From Aquanectria penicillioides (taxonomy: Eukaryota > Ascomycota > Sordariomycetes > Hypocreales > Nectriaceae), in assembly GCA_003415625.1 (NCBI GenBank), contig PYIU01000005.1, forward strand, positions 1,617,001-1,681,000: a stretch of DNA of 64,000 nucleotides. Reading direction: 5' to 3'. Positions within the stretch are counted from its first letter, which is position 1, and the number at the start of each line of letters is the position of its first letter. The notes under the pieces are model-generated. The model saw only the letters and a list, made by a program, of their open reading frames with translations, was not told the origin of the DNA and did not search any database. Position numbers and translations under genes: made by a program. This document shows positions 1 through 11,780 of this stretch, piece by piece.

Positions 1-445
1 AGGCGTCTCTGTAGCGCACAGCTGCGTATCGGATCGTGTATACGATCTTGGCTTGTCACCCGCTGTGCGTCAGCTTTACGTTTGTTTGAATTAATCTCCG
101 TCTTGACTATTCTCCGTTCTCCGTTCTCCGTTCGTGTGTCGTGCCTGTGCGTGCTGCGCTCGCTCCATCGTCCATCCTCCCATTCTCCGGACACAGCGCC
201 GTTGCCGCCCGCCCAGCCTTAGCAGGCCCCAAACCCGCTGCACCGCCAGGGCCTCCGTCCTCGTCCCCGTCCACCTTTCGTCCCTCGTCCCTCGCCGCCC
301 CCACGTGCCAACAAACCTTCAATGTTCCCTCGTCGAGCTCATCCCGAGCCTCTCATCTGCATTTGCCATTGACGCCGACTGCTCGTGTGCCTCGTTCGTC
401 TTCTCCTTGTCCTCATTGCCCCGCGTCGCTCCCGCCCATTTCACC
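1..445 (+). promoter_or_regulatory. Upstream region and probable 5' leader of the LCB3-like gene
   Basis: No gene is seen. The stretch is pyrimidine-rich, as is common for fungal leaders, and holds three tandem copies of a 7-base TCTCCGT unit around 111-131. Open frames here have no recognisable protein character. A transcription start cannot be placed from sequence alone. Confidence 0.4.
111..131 (+). repeat. Short tandem repeat (TCTCCGT)x3
   Basis: Three exact head-to-tail copies of TCTCCGT lie in the CT-rich leader of the LCB3-like gene. It is a simple microsatellite with no evident function. Confidence 0.8.
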
Positions 446-2448
446 ATGAGCGACCCGCGACGCGATGCCCCGCCGTCTGTCAGTACCACAGCCACGGCGA
501 CGGCCACGACGCCGGTCTCATCTCCAGCAGCGGCGGTGGCCAAGGCTGATGATGTGGCCCCCGACGCTGGATTGAGGAGTCTCGATCACTGTGAGCATCC
601 TCCCGGAGACTCTCCCTCTCTATCTGCGCTCTCGCCTCATTCTTGGTAAATGCGCATTTGCTAATTCATTCATCTGCCATGCCACAGACAAGCGCGCCCT
701 GCCAAAATGGCGATACTCGTTGCGCCAGCAGCTGCTGCCCCTGATTCGATCCGAGACGCCTTACCTTCTCTGGATGCAGCAAAAGATGCGGACCCAGCTC
801 TTGACAGTTATTTTGCTATTACTGCAAACCTCGGAACTCATACCTTCTTCATGATCGGTCTTCCTATGTGTTTCTGGTGTGGAAATGCTTCCTTCGGTAA
901 AGGGTACGTCACCTAGCCTCTGTTGGACCTGCGATAACCATGCGCCGTTGTTTGTACACGACACCATCGATGCGCGCGACTCAAACTCACAGATGAAAAA
1001 AAAAAAAAAAAAAAAAGTTCTAACCATTCTTCTACAGACTTGTTCACATTCTTGCTCTCGGTGTCTTTTGGACTGGTTTTGTCAAGGACTTCTATTCTCT
1101 CCCGCGACCCCTCTCCCCGCCTCTTCACCGCATCACCATGTCTGGCTCTGCGGCTCTCGAATATGGGTTTCCTTCAACTCACAGCGCCAATGCCGTCTCT
1201 GTTGCACTCTATGGTCTCCTACACCTACGCAGCCCCGAAAATAATTTCCAACCCACCACCAAGATTGCATTTGAATTTCTCGCCTACTTCTATGCCGTCT
1301 CCATCATCTTCGGCCGCCTCTACTGTGGCATGCACGGCTTCCTCGATGTTATCGTTGGCTCTGCCATGGGCGCTGCCATCTCGTACTTTGAATTTTATTA
1401 TGGTCCCCCGCTGGATCAGTACATGCACGAAAGCTCGTGGGTTGCGCCGTTTGTGGCAGCTGTCATCATCTTGGTGCTTGTGCGCATTCATCCCGAGCCC
1501 GCAGACGACTGCCCTTGCTACGACGACAGCGTAGCTTTCGCTGGTGTTGTCATTGGCCTTGAATTTGGTACTTGGACATTTGGAAAGATTGCTCTAGATC
1601 CGTGGGAGACTCACGCTCATGGTGGTAGCTCTGTTGATATCACCGATCTCGGCTGGGCTACCAACGTGGCAAGGATTGTGTTTGGTGTTCTCATTATCTT
1701 CGTGTGGCGCGAAACGATGAAGCCGTTGTTGCTCAAAGCCCTCCCCCACATGTTCCGTATCTTCGAGCGGGTTGGTATGAACATGCCTCGACGTTTCTTC
1801 ACCCCTGCCAGCAAGTACAAGTCTGTGCCTCCCGGATCTCGCTTGGATACCCTCTTCCCCACGGCGTCGGATTTCCCCCGCATGGTTGAGAGTATCCGTT
1901 ATCCCACCACTCGTGGTCGATCGGTTTCCATTGGTCCCCAAAGCGCTGCTGATGCGTACGAGACGCTGGCGTACCGCGAGCGCAGGCGCCGCGAAAGCGT
2001 CAGCAGCAACCACAGCTTGAAGAGCAGGTCGAGCAACCTGGAGCTCCAAACCACCCACGAGGATCATTCCGGCAAGGGTGCCCTGGCCTCTGGATCCCAG
2101 GCATCTCGTGTCAGCGAGTACGAGAGGATGGTTGGAAATGGAGACATTTGCGCGTCGCCAGTTGCCGATGATGACACCATCGAAATTCTCGTAACGGAGG
2201 ACGATGGGCTTGGTGAGAAGGAGATGTTCTCCCAACTGGTGAAACCCCGTGTACGATACGACGTGGAGGTTGTGACGAAACTAGTTGTATACACCGGTAA
2301 GTTTCCTTTTTGTGTGTTTCTTGACATAATCGGGTGGTACTGACCTGCATGCCTTTTAGGAATTGCCTGGTTCGCTGTAGCCATTATCCCTATCCTGTTT
2401 GAGGTTGTGGGACTGGGCACGAACCATCTCTTGCTTGAAGCTAAATGA
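446..2448 (+). CDS. LCB3: Dihydrosphingosine 1-phosphate phosphatase (LCB3/YSR3 family), frame broken by one missing base
   Basis: This is an integral ER-membrane phosphatase of the PAP2 superfamily that dephosphorylates long-chain base phosphates in sphingolipid turnover. Proposed exons are 446-590, 688-903, 1038-2296 and 2360-2448, about 569 residues once a lost base is allowed for. All three PAP2 active-site blocks are visible: KDFYSLPRP near residue 134, GFPSTHSAN near 164 and GRLYCGMHGFLDV near 212, followed by several hydrophobic segments and a polar Ser/Arg-rich stretch. The start is the ATG at 446 (MSDPRRDAP), which splices in frame into YKRALPKWRYSLRQ. Near 800-806 the reading frame changes between KMRTQLL and DSYFAITANLG, both typical of the family, so one base (a G next to 803) appears to be missing. 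Intron 2 (904-1037) contains a 20-base A run. Summed exon length is one short of a multiple of three, as expected for a single deletion. Confidence 0.88.
996..1016 (+). repeat. Poly-A run inside intron 2 of the LCB3-like gene
   Basis: About 20 consecutive A residues lie between donor 904 and acceptor 1037. It is not preceded by element sequence, so it reads as a simple homopolymer rather than a retroelement tail. Confidence 0.85.
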
Positions 2449-3169
2449 GACAAAGCACGATGAGACGAGATGAGACGCCATCATATAATTCTTACTGCAT
2501 TTCTTTTTTTGGCTGTCTCGTCGATATAATGCTTTTAGACATTCTTCTTCTTAATGCACATATAGGGCGGTGATGACTGACTGGCGTTGCATTTGGGCGA
2601 TGGACAGGATGAACGTGAGCTTTACGACATGGCAGTAGACATAGACTTGTCACGATCCGTTGTTGTGAGGTTGGGCTACTGGGAGTAGCCACTTAATGTG
2701 CTGCCGAGTGTCTCGAGTGAAGGGGGGGGGGGTTTGTTCCATGATGAATGTTTGCAAATCTGTTTGGCCTAGCATATGACACTGTACATTCGCCTGGGGC
2801 AGGATGTAACTTGTCGCTATATATATATTTTATTGAGAATGAAGAATACGGATCGCTTTTTTATTTTTATTTTTCATTTTTTAGTCACTTGCCAAGCCTG
2901 TCACTTCTCCTCTTATTTGCTGTTTGTAGTTTGTCAGTCTCATGGCGATGCGTGAAGCCGTGGAATTGAGGAGCGACGGCTCTTGATTGGATCAGGGTCG
3001 GACAGGGTCCTTAATTGAACCGACACGCTCAGACGCGGTCACGGCGCGTCTTCAGCCACTTCCCATGACCTCACCTTGGCCATTGACCCATCTGCACGCA
3101 CCGCCAAAAGTTCACACTTGGCAATCTTCACGCCCGTATTTGACACTCGCGGACACTTCAACAACCACC
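2449..3169. other. Intergenic, LCB3 3' region and RFC3 promoter
   Basis: No gene is seen. It contains a run of nine or more G at about 2722-2731 and AT-rich stretches around 2820-2890 suited to 3'-end formation. The last 100 bases before 3170 are C/A-rich and probably the RFC3 leader. Confidence 0.4.
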
Positions 3170-4456
3170 ATGTCGGACTTCGAGGATGAGATGGACGTCG
3201 ATGGCCCTGGAGCCCCCAACGACATTACTTTTTCTGCGTCTGCCACAACCAAGGGCAAGAGGAGTGCAGCCAATTTGCCAGTTGAAGCCGAAGACAGCCT
3301 GCCCTGGTACGGACACAAAGGTCATCGCTACAAATAATTTGCTGTTAACTCGCTGCTAGGATCGAAAAGTACCGTCCTAACACCCTCGACGATGTGTCCG
3401 GTCACCAAGACATCCTCGCGACGATCAACAAATTCATCGACTCCAACCGACTCCCCCACCTCCTTCTCTATGGGCCCCCCGTACAGGAAAGACATCTACC
3501 ATCCTCGCCCTCGCACGACGCATCTATGGCACCGCCAACATGCGGCAGATGGTGCTCGAGCTAAACGCTTCGGACGATCGCGGTATCGATGTGGTGCGCG
3601 AGCAGATCAAGACCTTTGCGAGCACCAAGCAGATTTTCTCCATGGGTGGCGGCTCGGCAGGCAAGTCTGGATCGCTGGCAGGTTTCAAGCTTATCGTGCT
3701 CGATGAGGCAGATGCCATGACGAGTACTGCACAGATGGCCCTGCGTCGTATTATGGAGAAGTACACTGTGAACACTCGGTTCTGCATCATTGCCAACTAC
3801 GCACACAAGCTGAGCCCTGCATTGTTGAGTCGATGCACGCGGTTCCGATTCAGCCCCCTCAAGGAGGGAGACATTAGAGTCCTTGTGGATAAGGTTGTGG
3901 AGGAAGAAAAGGTCAACATCGGTACCGAGGCTGTGGACGCCTTGGTGAAGTTGAGCAAGGGAGACATGCGAAGAGCTTTGAACGTGCTACAAGCTTGCCA
4001 TGCATCAAGTAAGTTTGTGAAGCTAAGCCGAGCGAGAGCCGCAAGATTAACGCGAAACTAGGCACACCATTACGACCCAAGGATGCTCCTAAGATCCCCG
4101 ACAGCGAGATCAAGCGGGACAATATCACAACGGAAACCATCTACACCTGTATTGCCGCACCTCCACCAGACTCCATCAAGGAGATTGTTTCAGCACTTCT
4201 CAACACAACCGATGTGACGAGCTGTTTGAACACACTTAATGCCCTCAAAGTCTCGCAAGGCCTGGCCCTGGCTGACATCATTACTGCATTGTCGGAAGAA
4301 CTGGCCAAGCTGGAGGTCAGCCCAGAGGTGATGATCACTTGGCTGGATGGTTTGGCGAACATTGAGCATAGAGTTGCCGGTGGCGCCAGCGAGGCCATCC
4401 AGACTGGTGCTGTGGTGGGTGTTGTTCGAAGCGGTGTTGAGTTGATGAGCCGTTGA
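3170..4456 (+). CDS. RFC3: Replication factor C subunit 3 (clamp loader AAA+ ATPase), frame broken in the P-loop by one missing base
   Basis: This is a small subunit of the RFC clamp loader, which opens and loads PCNA at primer-template junctions during DNA replication and repair. Exons 3170-3306, 3360-4008 and 4062-4456 give about 393 residues. Hallmarks are LPWIEKYRP across the first splice, the RFC box around LLLYGPP, Walker B with LDEADAM, the SRC sensor motif [10 protein letters not shown], and the RFC collar in the third exon. Around 3478-3486 the frame breaks exactly in Walker A: the read gives GPPV where the family has GPPGTGKTSTI, and adding one base after the C run restores it. Exon lengths sum to one short of a multiple of three. 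Closest namesake is yeast RFC3 (human RFC5). Confidence 0.92.
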
Positions 4457-5367
4457 GAAGCTCTGGGGTCAAGAGATTGATCGACGATGGGAGGAAGAAA
4501 CGACGACTCGCCAAGATGGTCAATGGGAACGAGGAGTCAAGCAAGAGTCGAGAAAAAAAAAAAAAAAAAAAGCTCCGAGGCTGATTTTGGGGTTTGAGAA
4601 TGCCGCAGTGACACGGCGAGATATGGGGGGTGGTCAAATAAGTCACAAACGGATATACCAAAGGAGAAGCCGGCGATCAAAGAGGAACACAGGCGCAGTG
4701 GTTATCTAGACTGCTGAGAGAATCAACATTGATCCATGGAAACAAATGGCCAGGGGTGTTTAGTTTTGTTAGAGAGCACCAAGTAGAAGAGGATCAAACA
4801 TCACAAGATATGATATGACCTGAAGTAAAGATGGATTCCTCGTTGTTGATTGGGCGTAGTGGGCGTAAGCGCCAGAAAACTCCCAAATTGTCCAATGCTT
4901 ACCTCGCGTATTCACTTATCCTGAGCCAACACACACACACACGGTCAGCTCGTCACCTCAACACAATGATTCGCCTGGCAGTTCAACGGGCACGTCACTA
5001 GCCACCTGCCACCTATCGGACCGTTGATCTGTGGCGCAAGCTGTAGTTGTCAGTGGTGCAATTATTGACTTATTGCAGTAGCCCAGACCCTCCAATCCGA
5101 AACCCGCTATAAAGTTGGCTAGCCCGGATCCTATCTGCTCGGCGAGACCTGCAACAAACCCGCCCTGAGAGCATGGCGTCTCCGCGCGACTGGGGACAGC
5201 CGCATTTGTAACCGCAGAAGCAAAGAAAAGACAAGCGCAGAGGAGTAAAAGAAAAAAAGAAAAAAGGAAGAGCAAAAAGGAAGCGCCAGACGAAAGACGC
5301 AGCACATACGACCTCAGACTCCCCCCCCCCATCGGCCGAAACACGCCCCAATTCCTCTCTCCCTCCA
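4457..5367. other. Intergenic, RFC3 3' region and BTB gene promoter
   Basis: No gene is seen. It contains an A run of about 19 (4552-4570), a short CA run near 4929-4942 and a purine-rich tract at 5217-5285 followed by a run of C at about 5321-5330. Overlapping minus-strand frames in 4958-5588 lack codon character and known motifs. Confidence 0.4.
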
Positions 5368-7044
5368 ATGGAGTCTGTGGCCTCGTCCGACGCCGGCAAC
5401 CCGTCCGTCGAGCCGCTCTCAGAGTCAACCGTCGCCAGGATCCCGCACATCCTCCCGCACGAGCGCGTCTTTCCCATCCAGATCGGCAGCGAACTCTTCA
5501 AGCTCTCGGGCGCCTCGCTCTCCTCGGACGGTATGTCGACGCCTCGCATGGCCTGCCTGCCTGCCGGCCCGCGCCATGCCCGCCCCAATTCCTCTCGTCG
5601 TATGACCCGGCCTGCGAAATGCGCCCGCTGACATCGTCCCTTTTCGTTCTCTCGCAGCCCCGTCCTACTTCTCGCAATACTTCCTCTGCCAGCTTCGCGC
5701 TGCCGAAGAGAACGGCGACGACGCCGGCGCCCATCTCCGCACCCTCTACATCGACCGCGATCCCGTCATCTTCCGCGACATCTCCCTCCATCTGCAGGGT
5801 TATCATGTCCAGCCTCGCGACGGCCAGCACTTTGTCCGGCTGTTCTCCGATGCCCAGTTCTACAGCCGTTCGTGAACCCATATATCCATCTTTCTGCATC
5901 ACAGCGCTCCTGCCTCCCTCCCCTTCTGCCAATTGGCTTCCGCTAACACGAGCGCGCCGCAGTGCCCAAGCTGATCTCCCAGCTGTACGAGGAGAGCATC
6001 TTCATCTCCATCGGCCACCGCGAGTTCCAGATCCCCCGCGATATCTTCACCGACCCGGGCAACTCGCCGAACTTCTTCTCTCTCGGATTCGCCGTCTTCT
6101 TCTCCCGACCGGACGATCTCTTCCCTGGCCTTGAGCGCGAGGGCCTCATCCGCCCACCGTCCATACTCCCGCCATCGGTGCCCAACCGCAGCGCCGAGAC
6201 CTTTGCCGAGCTGATCCGCCTCCTTCGAGGATATCCTGTGCGCATCCGCGACGAAGTCCACCGGCAAGACCTGCTGCGCGATGCCCGCTACTTCCACTTC
6301 AAGGGCCTCGAGCAGCGCCTGATCCCTCACTCCATCAGCTACAACTCGGCGCGGCGGCGCGAGGAGGTTATTTTGCGCCTGGAGAACATCCAAAAGAGCG
6401 GCATCAGCGTCTTTCACGAGGGACCAGAGCCCGTCATGGGCTGGGTCCAGTATGCTCGGCCGTATGTGGACGAGAAACCCGCGGAGCTGGTGCTAGAGAT
6501 TGGCAACGAGACGACCAAGATTCACTTCACCGGCGGTGGTCCCAGGGCCGAGTTCTTCAAGGACACCAAGGCCCGTGTGGCCAAGCTCTTCGAGGTGATT
6601 GCGACGAAGCTCAACCTCCCTCCCACGACCCAGCCCCTCGGCCTCCTCATGGCCTCGGGCGGCGCTGGCTCCCAGCCCCCCACGCCCGGAAACACGCCGC
6701 TGAGCGAGGATCTCGTGCGTGTAGTCCTCGAGCCCGAGTCAGCCATCACCCTCGACGGCAAGGAGCACATCGAGGAGCCCGTTCCGCCGTCGGCCGTGGA
6801 CTCGCCCGCCAGTAGCATCGGTAACGGTCCCATTGTTGTGAACCCGCGCAAACGACGCCGAACCGACGGCGCCATGATCCCCGGCGAAGAGGAGTGGACT
6901 GTCATGACGGGCCAATGGCGCCTCCGAATCCAGAGCACCAAGGGTGGCAAGAGTGCCGTCGAATGCGTCCTAGTCGCCGTGAAGCTCGACGCCGTCAGTT
7001 CGCAGCTGGGGCGCAACATGGCGAGGGGTTTCCTCGGCGTTTAA
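5368..7044 (+). CDS. BTB/POZ domain protein
   Basis: This is a 484-residue protein with two BTB-like halves in the N-terminal part. Exons 5368-5530, 5658-5867 and 5963-7044 join in frame (donors GTATGT and GTTCGT). The first half reads HERVFPIQIGSELFKLSG followed by PSYFSQYF, and the second reads ESIFISIGHREFQIPRDIF, both matching the beta-strand/helix start of potassium-channel-type BTB folds. A basic patch NPRKRRRTDG near residue 418 could be a nuclear localisation signal. A conserved-looking C-terminal segment (EEWTVMTGQWRLRI) follows. It resembles fungal BTB proteins of the yeast YLR108C/YDR132C group, whose role is not established. BTB domains usually mediate dimerisation or cullin-3 binding; which applies here is unknown. 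Confidence 0.85.
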
Positions 7045-7954
7045 TACATTGTTCCTATCTATGGAGGCTAATATATAAAGGTCTTTTTTTTTATCTCTGT
7101 TCGGAGGACCGGCTGAGGAGGGGTGTTTGGGGAGGGCATGAATAAGGGTTCATCCATCATAGGAGTTGAGGGATCTTGAACATAGCATATAGGACATCAT
7201 TTTCCTTTTTTTTTTCCTCCTATTCTTTTTTATCATATTTCTTTTCGACTTCAATGCCCCGAATTCGATACGTTTTCATTTCAAAGCACCTGTTTCGCTA
7301 GGACCGTTCACGTGAGGAGAGATGCACATGTCATGTTTCATGTTCTTTCAATCTTTGATTGTTCAATTGCAAAACGGAAAAAAGAAGAAGCTTCATGTAT
7401 GTGCCATAAGTGCCAGTGCCAGTGCCAAATAAAATAAAAAACAAAGACAACCAAAACATAAACCATAAAAAGTGTACACAAGGCCAACACCACCACACAT
7501 TACTTCGTGGCCCAAGAGACGCGGGGGAAAACAGCTCGAGCTTTCATACATCAAATGCCTCGTGAATCAATCCATCAAAACAAAACAAGCAGACAAGCAA
7601 GCAAACTGCCGTCCCTGGCAGAGGACACACATACAAGTTGTCATCCCTTGCCCAGAGTGTGAACTTTTCTTATGTCCAAGCGCAAAATAAAATAGACAGG
7701 TTCCAAGAACCGCGAGAAACAAAAACGCCTCCTTCGCCTAGCCCAAAAACGCAAAACCATGCAAGACGACAGGAGAGAAAAAGAAGGAAAAGCCCAAGTG
7801 AAACAGGAAGGTGGAAAATGGTCACAATCTCTTGAGGTGTGTGCTCCAAACGAAAAGAAACGGGAGTGTTGAGAGAGGAGGTTGGAGGTAAAAGTGTTGA
7901 GAAGAAGTTCGTCACGTCATGTCCAGGCCGTCATCCAGCGGTTCCTGAAAGAAG
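7045..7954. other. Convergent 3' regions of the BTB and coiled-coil genes
   Basis: No gene is seen. The stretch is AT-rich with T runs (7084-7093, 7206-7218) and AATAAAATAAAA-like A-rich signals near 7428-7441, consistent with polyadenylation regions for two convergent transcripts. Confidence 0.4.
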
Positions 7955-9928
7955 TTACCGCTTCTTGGCCGCGGCAGCGACACCTCCCGTAGGAGCGCTC
8001 ATGTCTCTGCGGTCGACGCCCTCGACCATCTTTCGGCGAGGAGTCATGGTGCCTTGTGCCATGGAGCGAGCACGACCGCGGCGCTCGCGGATCTTAGCCA
8101 GGGCCTGCTCGCGGGTCATGGTGGGAGTGAGGGCAGGGTTGGTGAGGTCAAATGTGGCATTCTCTCGGGAGGGAGTGCGCAGACGCTCGGAAAAGGATGA
8201 GCTAGACCGGCAGCATCATCATGGATGGGCACTGAGGTCGTGGTTGTGACGGTGTAGAAGGCGGCCGAAGTGTGGGGGCCGGGTCTCCAAGCCGGACTCG
8301 GGGCCGGCTTCGGCCCCCGCCCCGGGACTACGTCAGGCATGGTGGGGATCGACGGAAGAGGAGCCGTGTGGATCTCATCATTGGAGTCGCCGTGGGGTGC
8401 ATTGAGCAAGGAGGCCAATGAAGTTCTCTCTTGCGCAAGGAGAGCAAAGGAGGGGGCTCGACTGAGGGGGTTCGGGCGTACATGCGAGGGTTGCGCTCTC
8501 GCTCGTCGATCTCCGAGTTGGCGTCATCACCGTCTACTGGCTCAGAAGCAGATTCAAGTTTGACATCGGCCTGGCTTTCCGGACCGGCTCCAGCTCGGCC
8601 TCGACCTTCGCCAAAGCTTCCTTTTGGGCTTCAGCTCGGTTCTGCGCCTCAAAGGCCTCTGCCTCCTGTTCAGAAACAGTACGGAAGATGCCCTCCTTGG
8701 GACAGAAGATTGTGCTTAGTCGAGGCTCCTTCTTAGATCTAGGCTTGATAGCCTTTGGGGTGGCCTCCTGATTGGCCTCTTGCTCAGGCTCAGGCTGGGG
8801 CTCGGGTTCCTCGATGCGTGGAGTAGACGAGGCTCTGTCCTGGAAATCTGATGTATTCAACTTGAGCATCTTGTCGTGGGGACCCTCCAGGCCGATGGAG
8901 CTCCGTCGCTTCTGGCGAGGAGGAGACTTGGACCTGGCGCATGGGCAGCAGCGCAGCTGGCATTCCAGCTGCAAGAATTCAACCATGTCCTGAGCACGAT
9001 CGGCACGTTGTCGCTCAAACTGCAACTGGACGGTGAGCTCCTCAATTTCCGCCTCGCTGGCCGCCGATGACACAATGTCCATTGTTGATAGCGATACTCT
9101 GGGTTCCTTCTTCTTCGGCTTCTTGGGTGAAGCAAATTCGTCGTCGGGGTTCTCGGAGGGGGGAGCGGGATGCGTCCCTCAGCGGCGATTCGGGCAACCT
9201 CTTCGTTCTTGGCGGCAGTCTTGAAGGCATCACGCTCTTGCTCAACAACCTTGATGCGCTCAAGGGCCTGCTCGAGCTGCTCTTGGACGCCGACGATCTG
9301 ATAGCGCGCCGTAAACGCCTCCTGTTCGCGGACTTTGCTTCGTTCCTTTTCACGCTTCAGGTTCTCGTCGTTCATTTTCGCGGTGCCGCGGGCCGACTTC
9401 AGTTCTTCTTGAAGCTTGACAATCGATGATTGGGTCTTGAAGGTCTCCTTCCGTGCTCTTCGGATCTCCTTCTCCAGAGGGCTTGAGTGTGGGCATGAGT
9501 CTCCTTGGCGCGTCCGTAGTTTTCCTGTGTATAAGTCAGCAACCACGAGCCGTAGGCATGTCCCAGGACAAACTTACCATTAGAGTCTCTAGTCGTTCGC
9601 CGACTCTTCTCTCGCGCTCCTTTCCTTCGTCGACAGCCTTTCGCAAGACCTTTGCCTCTTCTCTGTATCTTCGCATCTCAGCCTCAGCTTCTTCGCGGCC
9701 GAGCATCGCCCGCTTGAGGGCGGCGTCGGCTGTCTTGCGTTCGAGCTGCTTTGACTGCATGGAAACACTGAGGTTGTTGAACTGGCTGATTTTATCGTGG
9801 ACAGAGCTCTCGCGGGTCTCATGGCGCAGGTGGGAGAAGATGGAATCTCGTTGTTGATTCACGCGCTCCGCTGTTACGGCTTGGAGGGGGCCGCCTGGAG
9901 AACCAGGCAGGCTCGGGCTTTGTGACAT
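7955..9928 (-). CDS. Long coiled-coil protein, possibly SHE3- or Cut12-like, frame broken at five places
   Basis: The start ATG at 9928 (MSQSPSLPGSP) opens exon 1 (9578-9928); exon 2 is 7955-9524. The intact product would be about 640 residues: charged heptad-rich coiled coil from roughly residue 20 to 330 (TAERVNQQRDSIF, EKEIRRARKETF, EQLEQALERIKVVEQERDAF), a Cys-rich patch QLRCCPCARSKSPPR, an acidic E/P repeat, then a basic tail TREQALAKIRERRGRARS ending AAAAKKR. The coherent sequence jumps frame near 9475, 9165, 8575, 8430 and 8205, each jump repaired by one extra base; 1,921 exon bases plus five is a multiple of three. I cannot assign it firmly. The layout recalls fungal proteins labelled SWI5-dependent HO expression protein 3 or the spindle-pole protein Cut12, so a cytoskeletal or spindle-pole role is a guess. 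Confidence 0.65.
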
Positions 9929-10486
9929 TGTGATAGAATTCGATCGTGCACGGCGTGATGAAGAGTCCCGGTATTTGCTGCACCGCTGGCAAAAGGTTGA
10001 GGGTTGCAATGGTGTGTTAGGGTTTCCAAGTCGAGTTGTGATGGTGCAGCGAATTTGGGCTAATATTGCCTGTTTACACTGTCCCGCCGCCAAGGCGACC
10101 ATGAGGCCATGGCTGGTTGCTGTGGCGACCCAACGTCATGTGACGCCACTGCATCAATTCGACGGACCCCTGAGTTGTTACAGAACACGGCCACCGTGGC
10201 TTTATTTTTACCGGGCCAATAGCGTGCTTCAAACTGTGCTGACCTCGCTCCATCGGGGCGTCTAGATTGATAACAGCCAGCTAGCACCGATAAGCTTTTG
10301 ACAAGTTGGAATCATCGTCGAAGCTCCAAACACGAGCCCAACACGAGACAACCACCCAGAGCACGAGCAACAGACACGCCACCTCGCTTCGTGTTCGTCT
10401 CGGAACTCCGAAGACGCTCTCCTTTTCTTGTCTTTCCGTCCGTTTTCTTTCCTAAAACCACTTTTCATCCTTTGCATCTCCGCATC
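9929..10486. promoter_or_regulatory. Divergent promoter between the coiled-coil and cytochrome b5-like genes
   Basis: The 558 bases separate two divergent starts (9928 minus, 10487 plus). It includes CCAAT (CGGGCCAATAGC near 10210). No gene is seen, and the frames present have no protein character. Confidence 0.4.
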
Positions 10487-11389
10487 ATGTCAGATTCCGA
10501 AGTACGACAGCGCAAGCCGGCTCCAGAGGAGAAGCCGGAGCAGGCGGAGAAGAAGGAGACCACTCCGGAGCCCCGAACCAAAAAGCCCAAGAAATTGCGT
10601 CGCAAGAAGATCGACGATGAGGATCTAGATGATTACAGTCCCTGGCTCGATGTTCTCCGTGTCATCTCGTTTCTCCTGTTCGCCTCCTGCGGCCTCAGCT
10701 ACGTCATCAGCGGCGGAGAGAGCTGGTGGTGGGGAATGAAACACAAGCCCGACTACTTGACTGTCAACTACTGGAAGGAATTGGTCAAGGGACCAGTTGA
10801 GTCTGCCCGATGCTCATAGCTCCTTGATTGCCATCTAACTCGTTGTCTTCCATAGGAGCCTCTCATCCACCTAACCCCCGATGAGCTCACCAAATACGAC
10901 GGCTCGAACGCTGAGCTTCCCATCTACATTGGCCTCAACGGCACCATCTACGACGTCTCCAAGGGCGCCCACATCTACGGCCCCGGTGGCTCATACAACG
11001 TCTTTGCCGGCTGCGATGCCGCCCGTGCCTTTGTAACGGGTTGCTTCCAAGATGACCGCACCCCAGATATTCGCGGCATCGAGCTCATGTACATGCCTCT
11101 GGACGACCCGGAGACGGACGCCCACTGGACCGAAGAGGAACTCAAGAAGATCCGCGTCAAGGAGCTTGAGGCGGCCAAGGAGAAGGCTCACACCGCGCTT
11201 TTGCACTGGGTCAACTTCTTCGAAAACAGCAAGAAATACCACAAGGTCGGCTATATCGTACGCGAGAAGGGATGGCTTGAGAAAGAGCCATTGAAGGAGC
11301 TTTGCGCCCCTGCGCAGAAGGGCAGGAAGAAGAGGGCTATCCCCCCTCCAAGAGAAAGGACTAGGCTGTTTTTCTCTCCAGGCCTTTGA
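10487..11389 (+). CDS. Membrane-anchored cytochrome b5-like heme/steroid-binding (MAPR) protein
   Basis: Exons 10487-10795 and 10856-11389 (donor GTTGAG) give 280 residues as read. An acidic/basic N terminus is followed by one membrane segment (about residues 49-68, LDVLRVISFLLFASCGL), then a MAPR-type cytochrome b5 domain from LTPDELTKYDG. The domain has YIGLNGTIYDVSKG and HIYGPGGSYNVFAG; in PGRMC1/Dap1 relatives the tyrosine before GPxG is the heme ligand, and it is present. It is probably an ER or nuclear-envelope protein that binds heme and supports P450/sterol enzymes, by family analogy. The annotated tail runs IPPPRERTRLFFSPGL to 11389. If one C is missing from the run at 11341-11346 the protein would instead end PSKRKD at 11364, a more natural basic tail. 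Confidence 0.85.
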
Positions 11390-11780
11390 GACTTTGCAAT
11401 AGGTGTGCATTTCAGAGTAGTTTCTTGGGTAGCCAATCCACTCAGTCTATTCACTTCCATGTGCCATCAGCCGATGTACCAGACAAGTTTAAACAAGTTT
11501 TCGCCAATTCCCATAGAGTGGTTTTGCACACGTTGTTTGACTGGTTAGCGCGAGGTACAGTCCAATATTTCTAAATTCGATGCAATCAATGCATGTCGAT
11601 CTTCCTCAACTAATTGTTATACAAGAACATATTCGGCGCACCATGAGCATCTAACCCCGCCCAAACAAAAGAAAAGCATCAGCCAGGTATTTCCGTAGCC
11701 ATCCACTATGGGATATTATTATTGTTCCTTTTTCAAGCCATTCCTTTCCAAAACCATATATTTATGCCTTTGATGCCGTT
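11390..11780. other. Convergent 3' regions, no gene seen
   Basis: This AT-rich stretch lies between the cytochrome b5-like gene and the minus-strand cupredoxin gene. It contains no coding signature; it probably holds both polyadenylation regions. Confidence 0.4.

Noticed and set aside
134..649. Long open frames overlapping the LCB3 leader
   Set aside because: Alternative frames of the same CT-rich DNA; the start at 446 matches the family and splices in frame.
4552..4570. Poly-A run as a retrotransposon tail
   Set aside because: No coding remnant, target-site duplication or element sequence precedes it.
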